From Enterococcus faecalis (GTDB taxonomy: Bacteria; Bacillota; Bacilli; Lactobacillales; Enterococcaceae): DNA of 64,000 nt. The stretch is from assembly GCF_029024925.1 (NCBI RefSeq), contig NZ_CP118962.1, positions 408,501 to 472,500 on the forward strand. The letters are read 5' to 3'. A model generated the notes under the pieces. The model had not been told where the DNA came from and ran no database searches. It worked only from the letters and a program-made list of their open reading frames with translations. Below are positions 58,562-64,000 of this stretch, one piece after another. Position 1 is the first letter of the stretch, and every line of letters begins with the position of its first letter. The position numbers and the translations under genes are program-made.

Positions 58562-58734
58562 TGATTTCATCCTTTCGAGCAAGGTTTCTTTTCTTTATCT
58601 TAGAAAAAAAACACTAAGCTAGCAAGTATTTGCCCTCCAAAAAGTCTCGAAGCCATTATTGAAAAGATTGAAAATTCTAAAAACTGTTTGACTAGAAAAA
58701 CGAGGAATAGTATACTTTTATCAATTCAGTAGAA

Positions 58735-59003
58735 TATAGGACATCGATGAGAAGAGTAGCTTTGATGACTGTTTAAAGAGAACCCGAGTTGGTGAGAAAG
58801 GGGACAGAACGCTAAGTGAAGATGAGCTCAGAGTCTTTTAACTGGTTTACGCTGGTTAGACGGAACGCAGCCATTATCCTGCCGAGTATGCATACGTACT
58901 GATGAGGTGTTATTTGTAAAAATGACACGAAAAAGGGTGGTAACACGAAGTCTTCGTCCTTTTGTTGATCAATGATGATCAGCAAAGGGACGAGAATTTT
59001 TTT
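58735..59003 (+). ncRNA. T-box riboswitch leader
   Basis: AAGGGTGGTAACACG (58933-58947) is the conserved T-box. It precedes a terminator: CGTCCTTTTGTTGATC (58955-58970) with GATCAGCAAAGGGACG (58977-58992) and T run. Upstream about 190 nt have room for Stem I and the specifier loop. It would sense an uncharged tRNA and let transcription into the following peptide-binding-protein gene. The specifier codon could not be fixed by eye. The variable T-box base is T, expecting an A discriminator base in the tRNA. Confidence 0.88.
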
Positions 59004-59051
59004 ATTTGATCAAGCTTGCAACTCGCAAGTGAAAAGGAAAGAGGAGAGTAA

Positions 59052-59938
59052 ATGAAAAAGGGTTTGGTTGTTGTAGGAATTTTAAGTTTTTTGTTAGCAG
59101 GATGTAGCACGACTGGATCGTCCGCAAAGGAGACAGATCCAGAAGTTCAAGAGATTTCAGTCAGCTTACCGGCAGAGTTGACAACATTAGATACGACGCA
59201 AACAACGGATAAAGTTACGTTTACCGTTATCCAGCATCTTTTTGAAGGGTCGTATCGTTTTGATGAAAAGAGTCAGCCAGTTCCCGGTTTGGCGGAGGAA
59301 GCAGTCATCAGTGAAGATGGCAAGACATATACCTTTAAACTAAAGGAAGAAGCCAAATGGAGTGATGGGCAGCAAGTGCAAGCAGCAGATTTTGCTTATG
59401 CTTGGAAGAAACTGGTCGATCCTAAAACCATGGGGCCTAATGCGTATCTTTTAGACAATGTCGTCAACAGTCAAGATATTCGCGAAGGGAAAGCAGACAT
59501 TGCGACGATTGGCTTAGAAACACCGGATGAAAAGACCTTTGTCGTCCATTTGGAACAGCTGCAACCTTCTTTTTTATCGGTGGTGTCGATTGGCTGGTTA
59601 GCGCCTCAAAGACAGTCTTATGTTGAAGAAAAAGGGACGGCATATGGGAAAACAAGTGAAGACTTGCTCTATACGGGACCTTTCATTCTGAAAGACTGGC
59701 AACAGACCGGTGCAGAATAGATGCTTGCCAAAAATCCTGAGTATTACGATCAAGCGGTAGTTAAGTTGGATAAAATCAAAGGTTCCACGATCAAAGAGGA
59801 GAATACTGGAATCCAGTTGTTTGAAAGCGGGGAGTTGGATCTGCAAAAAATCAGCGGACTCTATGTGCAACAGTACCAAAATAATGACTCCTTAGTCACT
59901 CAAAAGGATATTGCCAACTATTTTTTAGATTTTATGAT
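59052..59938 (+). pseudogene. oppA: Oligopeptide-binding lipoprotein OppA, nonsense and IS-disrupted
   Basis: A lipoprotein signal (KGLVVVGILSFLLAGC with lipobox LAGC) opens an SBP_bac_5 protein (AELTTLDTTQTTDKVTFTVI, GKTYTFKLKEEAKWSDGQQV, ADFAYAWKKLVDPKTMG). A TAG at 59718 replaces a probable Trp codon. The same frame continues (MLAKNPEYYDQAVVKLDKIK) for 70 residues until the IS30 copy at 59935. About 295 of roughly 540 residues remain. Its T-box leader is still intact. Confidence 0.9.
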
Positions 59939-60998
59939 TTGTCAAATTAAGTTAGAATAAAATGCTTCTTGTACATAGCTCAAAAATATCTCAATTGGTG
60001 TTCTGTAATTCAATGATTTTCTTGGAATATGATTACGTTGATTGCTGACACTGGAAATAAATGTCTGATTCACTTCTCTAAAATCCATTGATTTCGGCAG
60101 TCCATTATGACGCAGAATCCCGTTAGAATTCTCGTTTAATGGGCGTTGAGAAGGTGTTCCAGGGTCCGCAAAATATATATCAATATCGTGTTGGTTACTA
60201 ATGGCTTTCCAGTTAGAAAATTCTTTTCCACAGTCAAACGTAATAGATTTAAAGAAGTTTTTAGGGAAGCGAGAAAACCATTGATTAAGGGCGGTTTCAA
60301 TATCTAATGCCTTACGGCCGTTGGGTTTAATCGTGATAATGACTTTAGATAATCTTTCAACTAAAGTAATGACGGCACTTTTATGATGAATGCCAACGAT
60401 CGTATCACCTTCAAGGTGACCAAACTCAGAATTGAAATCAGGATAATTATCAGGTCGATCATGGATTGAGCGCTGATATTGTTGTTTTCCCCGTTTTTCC
60501 TGATGGCCATTGGGTTTTCTTTTACCTTTCATCGGTAGTGTGTCAATATCAAATATCCCTTTAGAAAATAAACGATAAAGTGTTCTCATACCGCATGAAA
60601 CAGGCCTTTCTTTTCGCCCGATAATGACGTCAGGCGTCCAACCAAGAGTGACTTTCTCTTTAATGTAATCTACTTCATGAGCAGGTAATTGAATGACTTT
60701 TCTACCACATTTTTTCTTATTTTCTTTATACTGGTGCCAATAATCAAGAGCAGTCTTGCCTTGCTTGAACTTATTGACTACATTATAAATAGTTTGTATA
60801 GCACGACCCATTCGGTTAGCGATTTCAACCGGTTTATTATGTTGAAGATAATATGATTCTATCATTGTCAGTTCGTCTATGGTAAGATGTTTGTAGGTCA
60901 TTTATGGTTACACTCCTTTGTTTTCTTTCGTCGGAAATACAATTTGAGTGTACCATAAATGCCTTTTTATTTTTCTAACTTAATTTTACAATTCGCGT
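59935..60998 (-). mobile_element. IS30-family insertion sequence, copy 2 (IS6770-like)
   Basis: Ends TTGTCAAATTAAGTTAGAA (59939-59957) and TTCTAACTTAATTTTACAA (60973-60991). It is the same element as at 26962-28024 but in the opposite orientation, inserted in oppA. Shared bases extend to CGCGAA beyond one end in both copies. Confidence 0.9.
59942..60901 (-). CDS. IS30-family transposase
   Basis: This 319-residue transposase is intact and identical to the copy at 27058-28017 except one residue (His for Arg in ILRHNGLPK). The DDE residues are present (GHLEGDTIVG, SITFDCGKEFSNW, RPLNENSNG). Near identity implies recent transposition or gene conversion. Confidence 0.95.
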   Translation of the reverse strand: MTYKHLTIDELTMIESYYLQHNKPVEIANRMGRAIQTIYNVVNKFKQGKTALDYWHQYKENKKKCGRKVIQLPAHEVDYIKEKVTLGWTPDVIIGRKERPVSCGMRTLYRLFSKGIFDIDTLPMKGKRKPNGHQEKRGKQQYQRSIHDRPDNYPDFNSEFGHLEGDTIVGIHHKSAVITLVERLSKVIITIKPNGRKALDIETALNQWFSRFPKNFFKSITFDCGKEFSNWKAISNQHDIDIYFADPGTPSQRPLNENSNGILRHNGLPKSMDFREVNQTFISSVSNQRNHIPRKSLNYRTPIEIFLSYVQEAFYSNLI

Positions 60999-61250
60999 TC
61001 TATAAAAAATGTCGACATTATTAAGTTATCGACATGATTTTGTTATATTTAAGATAAATTAGTCAAAATTTTTGCCAATATTTTTTCCAAATTTTTCTTT
61101 ATTTTTTTCTTTCCTTACCTTTTTCAATTAATATCATTTGGTGTTAATATATCTCTGATAATACAAAAAAACATTGACCTATCATAAGATAAAGAGTGAT
61201 AGTTTAATACTAAAAGAGGTATATTAATTTTATTTAAAAATTGACATTAA
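60999..61250. other. AT-rich stretch at the island edge
   Basis: About 250 bp of very AT-rich DNA with T-rich runs lies between the IS and the tRNA remnant. No gene is seen. It should be the last part of the island before the attachment site. Confidence 0.4.
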
Positions 61251-61295
61251 TGACTCTTAATCAGAGGGTCTAGGGTTCGAATCCCTATGCCCCCA
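61251..61295 (+). tRNA. 3' part of a tRNA gene, Lys(CTT)-like, probable island attachment site
   Basis: The sequence has an anticodon loop CTCTTAA (anticodon CTT), the 3' anticodon stem TCAGA, a variable loop, T-arm TAGGG-TTCGAAT-CCCTA and acceptor strand TGCCCCC plus A. The D-arm and the 5' acceptor strand are absent; upstream bases are unrelated. Islands that insert in tRNA genes leave such a 3' copy at one end. It is a remnant, not a working tRNA. Confidence 0.82.
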
Positions 61296-61312
61296 TTGGG
61301 TGCCAAACCCAC

Positions 61313-61375
61313 GAGAACGGTATTCTGTCGGCGTCTTAGGACGTTTCGAAGACGGAGTACGCGTTCTCTTTTTTT
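61313..61375 (+). terminator. Terminator behind the tRNA remnant
   Basis: GAGAACG (61313-61319) with GTATTCTGTC pairs with GACGGAGTAC and CGTTCTC (61351-61368) through G-U wobbles and one bulge, then seven T residues. Probably the native tRNA terminator, marking chromosomal DNA. Confidence 0.82.
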
Positions 61376-61609
61376 ACATAAAATGTCGTGTGTCGTGAGA
61401 GATACACTAGTTAAATCGGTTAAAGAATGCTACGCTTAGAAGAGCGAGAAAGTACGTTATATAAAAAAAGTTAAAAATTTTTCAGGCTAAAAAAGCGAAT
61501 TTACCAAAAAGCGCACTTTTTGGTTCCTATGAAACGAAAAAGTACGTACTATACAGCATGTACGGCACGGTATATGATGATATCAGAAAACGTTAAAGGA
61601 GCGAATCAA

Positions 61610-62449
61610 ATGATTACATCACTAGCAGATACAGTAACATTAAACAACGGCACTAAAATTCCAGGAATGGGTCTCGGGGTATTCCAAATACCAGATGAAG
61701 AGACAGCAAAAGTGGTCGAAGAAGGGATTATCAATGGTTATCGTTTAATCGATACAGCGCAAATCTATGGCAATGAATCTGGCACAGGAGCAGGAATTAA
61801 AGCAGGCTTAGCGGCAACTGGTTTGAACCGTGAGGACTTATTTGTTACTTCGAAAGTTTGGAACGCACATATTTCCTATGATGAAACAATTCAAGCTTTC
61901 AATGATAGTTTGGAACGTTTAGGTTTAGATTATTTAGATTTGTATTTAATTCATTGGCCAGGAAATAATTCTTACAAAGAATCATGGCAAGCTTTAGAAA
62001 CTTTATACGCCGAAGGAAAAGTGAAAGCAATTGGTGTCAGCAACTTCCAAGTTCATCATTTAGAAGATTTACTTTCTTATGCAAAAGTTGTTCCGGTAAT
62101 TAACCAAGTGGAACTACATCCAAAATTGGATCAAAAAGAAGTGCGTGATTTCTGTGAAAAACATGATATCAAAGTCCAAGCTTGGTCACCATTGATGCAA
62201 GGTCAATTATTATCGAACGAAACCATTTTGGCGATTGCTGAGAACCATAATAAATCAGCAGCCCAAGTGATTTTACGTTGGGATATTCAACAAGATATCT
62301 TATTAGCCGTGAAATCTGTCCACAAAGAACGGATGATTAGCAATGCAGCGGTCTTTGATTTTGAACTAAGTGCAGAAGAAATGGCACAAATTAACCAATT
62401 GAATGAATCGTTACGTGTGGGACCAGATCCAGACACGTTTGATTTCTAA
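61610..62449 (+). CDS. Aldo/keto reductase
   Basis: The ATG at 61610 with AAAGGAG upstream gives 279 residues; a longer frame upstream lacks a ribosome site. The AKR tetrad is visible: Asp in LIDTAQIYGNE, Tyr in the same motif, Lys in FVTSKVWN, His in LYLIHWPG. The later NADPH-binding region is LLAVKSVHKERM. It resembles the YtbE/2,5-diketogluconate reductase group. Possible role: detoxifying aldehydes, in an operon with the VOC protein. Confidence 0.92.
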   Translation: MITSLADTVTLNNGTKIPGMGLGVFQIPDEETAKVVEEGIINGYRLIDTAQIYGNESGTGAGIKAGLAATGLNREDLFVTSKVWNAHISYDETIQAFNDSLERLGLDYLDLYLIHWPGNNSYKESWQALETLYAEGKVKAIGVSNFQVHHLEDLLSYAKVVPVINQVELHPKLDQKEVRDFCEKHDIKVQAWSPLMQGQLLSNETILAIAENHNKSAAQVILRWDIQQDILLAVKSVHKERMISNAAVFDFELSAEEMAQINQLNESLRVGPDPDTFDF

Positions 62450-62471
62450 AAATTAACTAGGAGGAGATACA

Positions 62472-62954
62472 ATGAGTGAAGCAGTTAAAGGTTTTTCAGT
62501 AGTCAACCACGTGGGGATTACAGTCAGTAATTTGGATGAATCAGTGAAGTTTTATGAAGCATTAACAGGAACAAAAATCGCAAATCGTGATGAAATTGGT
62601 GGAAAACGGATGGCCCAAACACAAGGGTTAGATGATACATTAATCAAGTATGCCAATGTGCATCTAGAAAACATCAATATTGATTTATTAGAATATGTTA
62701 AACCAAAATCAGAAAAAGCTTCTTATTCCAACGAACAAATTAGTGCAATGCATATGTGTTTCGAAGTGGAAGATATTGATGCAGCTGTTGCACGTTTAAG
62801 AGCGATTGGCGTAGAACCTGATGGAGAGCCGATTACATTCCAAGAAGAAGATGGCTTGAAGAGCGGTTTTGGTACAGGGGTTGCTTACTTTACCGATCCA
62901 GATGGTACAAATTTAGAATTGATTGCTCCTAAAGGTCCATTTACACGAAATTAA
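62472..62954 (+). CDS. VOC/glyoxalase-family protein
   Basis: This 160-residue protein has two beta-alpha-beta-beta-beta modules: NHVGITVSNLDESVKFYEAL with the first metal His, then HMCFEVEDIDAAVARLRAIG and YFTDPDGTNLELIAP with the metal Glu. AGGAGGAG precedes the ATG, 22 bp after the reductase. It may be a lactoylglutathione-lyase-like or methylmalonyl-CoA-epimerase-like enzyme; the substrate is not clear. Confidence 0.9.
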   Translation: MSEAVKGFSVVNHVGITVSNLDESVKFYEALTGTKIANRDEIGGKRMAQTQGLDDTLIKYANVHLENINIDLLEYVKPKSEKASYSNEQISAMHMCFEVEDIDAAVARLRAIGVEPDGEPITFQEEDGLKSGFGTGVAYFTDPDGTNLELIAPKGPFTRN

Positions 62955-62980
62955 GTTAAAAGACTTTCAAACAAACATCA

Positions 62981-63030
62981 AAAAGACCCCCTCATTCTAG
63001 TATCACTAACTAGAATGGGGGCTCTTTTTA
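62981..63030 (+). terminator. Terminator after the VOC gene
   Basis: AAAAAGACCCCCTCATTCTAG (62981-63001) pairs with CTAGAATGGGGGCTCTTTTT (63011-63030) with one bulge. Confidence 0.9.
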
Positions 63031-63119
63031 TTTTTTGAGACAGAAGTCGCTAAAGAAAAGATATTCCAAATCCGTAATTGATGGTATACTAAAACGTAAC
63101 AAATAAAGGAGGAAGACAA

Positions 63120-64000
63120 TTGATTCTTAGCGTCTTAACAGTTATTTATTTTATTAATGCAATTATTGCGGGAATTACCATTTTGTTAAAACCTCGAGAT
63201 GTAGCAGCAATTTGGGCATGGCTACTCGTACTGATTGCTCTACCCGTTTTTGGTTTTTTCTTATATTTATTCTTTGGTCGCGGTTTAACCGACAAAAAGA
63301 AATTTTATTTGCAACAAAGTGATTTGCGGGAATTAGAGAATTTTCAGAATTTCCAAGAAGAAAGTTTTGAACTTTATAGTCAAAAGATGCCGACGGAGGA
63401 GCAACAACAGTTTACAGACTTTTTTTCCTCGTTAAATAGGATGCCTCTGACTAAGAAAAATGATGTTGAAATTTTTACGGATGGTACGGAAAAATTCAAT
63501 GCGTTGATGGCGGATATAAAAAAAGCTCAGCACTCTATTCATATTGAATATTATGCCTTTGTAACGGATCATATCGGTACCAAAATTTTGAACTTATTAG
63601 AAGAAAAGGCGGCTGAAGGGGTTGAAGTGCGGTTGCTTTACGATGCCTTTGGCTCAAAGGGCACCAAGGTTCATCATTTGAATGAATTGAAAAAAAACGG
63701 TGGTTTTGTCCAAACGTTTATTACTTCTCAAAAAGCACTTTTGAAGTTTCGTTTGAATTATCATGATCACCGGAAAATTGTTGTTATTGACGGAAAAGTA
63801 GGCTACATTGGCGGCTTTAATGTTGCCGATCAATATGCTGGAACGACTAAAAAGTTTGGCTATTGGCGGGATACGCATTTACGGATTCAAGGGCCAGCAG
63901 CCTCATTACTGCAAATGCGTTTTTTAATGGATTGGAACGTCTCTTCCCCCGAGAAAAATCGTGTGGCGTATCAATTGGATTATTTCTTTAAACTTGAAGC
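63120..64000 (+). CDS. cls: Cardiolipin synthase, 5' part
   Basis: The gene runs off the right edge; 293 codons are present from TTG 63120 (AAAGGAGG upstream). Two N-terminal membrane helices (VLTVIYFINAIIAGITILL, AAIWAWLLVLIALPVFGFFL) precede the first phospholipase D domain with the HKD motif YHDHRKIVVIDGKVGYIGGFN. It joins phosphatidylglycerol molecules to cardiolipin. The E. faecalis cls tied to daptomycin resistance lies, as I recall, just beyond the island, which fits this position. Confidence 0.93.
   Translation, partial: MILSVLTVIYFINAIIAGITILLKPRDVAAIWAWLLVLIALPVFGFFLYLFFGRGLTDKKKFYLQQSDLRELENFQNFQEESFELYSQKMPTEEQQQFTDFFSSLNRMPLTKKNDVEIFTDGTEKFNALMADIKKAQHSIHIEYYAFVTDHIGTKILNLLEEKAAEGVEVRLLYDAFGSKGTKVHHLNELKKNGGFVQTFITSQKALLKFRLNYHDHRKIVVIDGKVGYIGGFNVADQYAGTTKKFGYWRDTHLRIQGPAASLLQMRFLMDWNVSSPEKNRVAYQLDYFFKLE

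Noticed and set aside
61251-61295. A complete tRNA gene
   Set aside because: Only the part from the anticodon stem to the 3' end is present; no D-arm or 5' acceptor strand pairs with TGCCCCC.
61520-61609. A 30-residue extension of the aldo/keto reductase
   Set aside because: No ribosome site precedes it and the ATG at 61610 has one and fits the family start.

Overview
The window looks like Enterococcus faecalis DNA, probably the right-hand part of an esp-type pathogenicity island running into core chromosome. The evidence is an esp-like surface protein with seven 246-bp repeats, a PerA-like AraC regulator, an amaP/DUF2273/gls24 stress cluster and a bile salt hydrolase. Near the right end there is a broken 3' half of a tRNA gene with its own terminator, followed by aldo/keto reductase, VOC protein and cardiolipin synthase genes. 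I recall this last order as core chromosome next to the island in E. faecalis, but that is memory, not a search. Most of the window is AT-rich. The stretch from about 52.2 to 59 kb reads GC-richer and may come from another enterococcus.

Layout. 0-2.6 kb: GntR regulator and PTS EIIC with a TIM-barrel-like partner. 2.8-4.7 kb: pSM19035-type partition and addiction cassette (delta, omega, epsilon, zeta'). 4.8-15.0 kb: a complete streptococcal-type lac locus (lacR, lacABCDFEG, a small ORF, lacX) with an integrase remnant, inserted inside the zeta toxin gene. The zeta 3' half resumes at 15.14 kb. 15.7-19.66 kb: a decayed Tn3-family transposon that cuts the end of zeta. 19.9-26.9 kb: bile salt hydrolase, several frameshifted small genes, a DUF3800 gene preceded by two matched RNA hairpins, a serine resolvase and small plasmid-like genes. 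27-28 kb: IS30-family element. 28.3-38.2 kb: broken membrane and S41 protease genes, amaP-DUF2273-gls24, esp, perA. 38.3-40.9 kb: two unknown genes and two decayed resolvases. 40.9-44.6 kb: RpiR regulator, nanE and a glucose-family PTS, probably for N-acetylmannosamine. 45.2-50.9 kb: YibE/F pair, then a Zur-box palindrome leading a zinc-independent ribosomal protein L32, a small unknown gene, a NusG-II protein, an Amt-family channel and a flavoprotein with a Cys-rich tail. 51.1-61 kb: two more IS30 elements around broken PTS, MATE, HAD and oppA genes and intact phosphoglycerate mutase, ACT and UPF0210 genes. 61.25 kb to the end: tRNA remnant and core genes.

How it works together. The lac genes form a full uptake and tagatose-6-phosphate pathway. 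nanE and its PTS form a second sugar module. The Zur-marked region looks like a zinc-starvation response. Esp, PerA, Gls24 and bile salt hydrolase fit gut colonisation and stress survival. Many genes carry a single frameshift or stop, so the island is decaying as well as acquiring genes. The most interesting signals are the zeta toxin split by the lac island, the paired hairpins before the DUF3800 gene, and the 21-bp palindrome centred on a Zur-like box.
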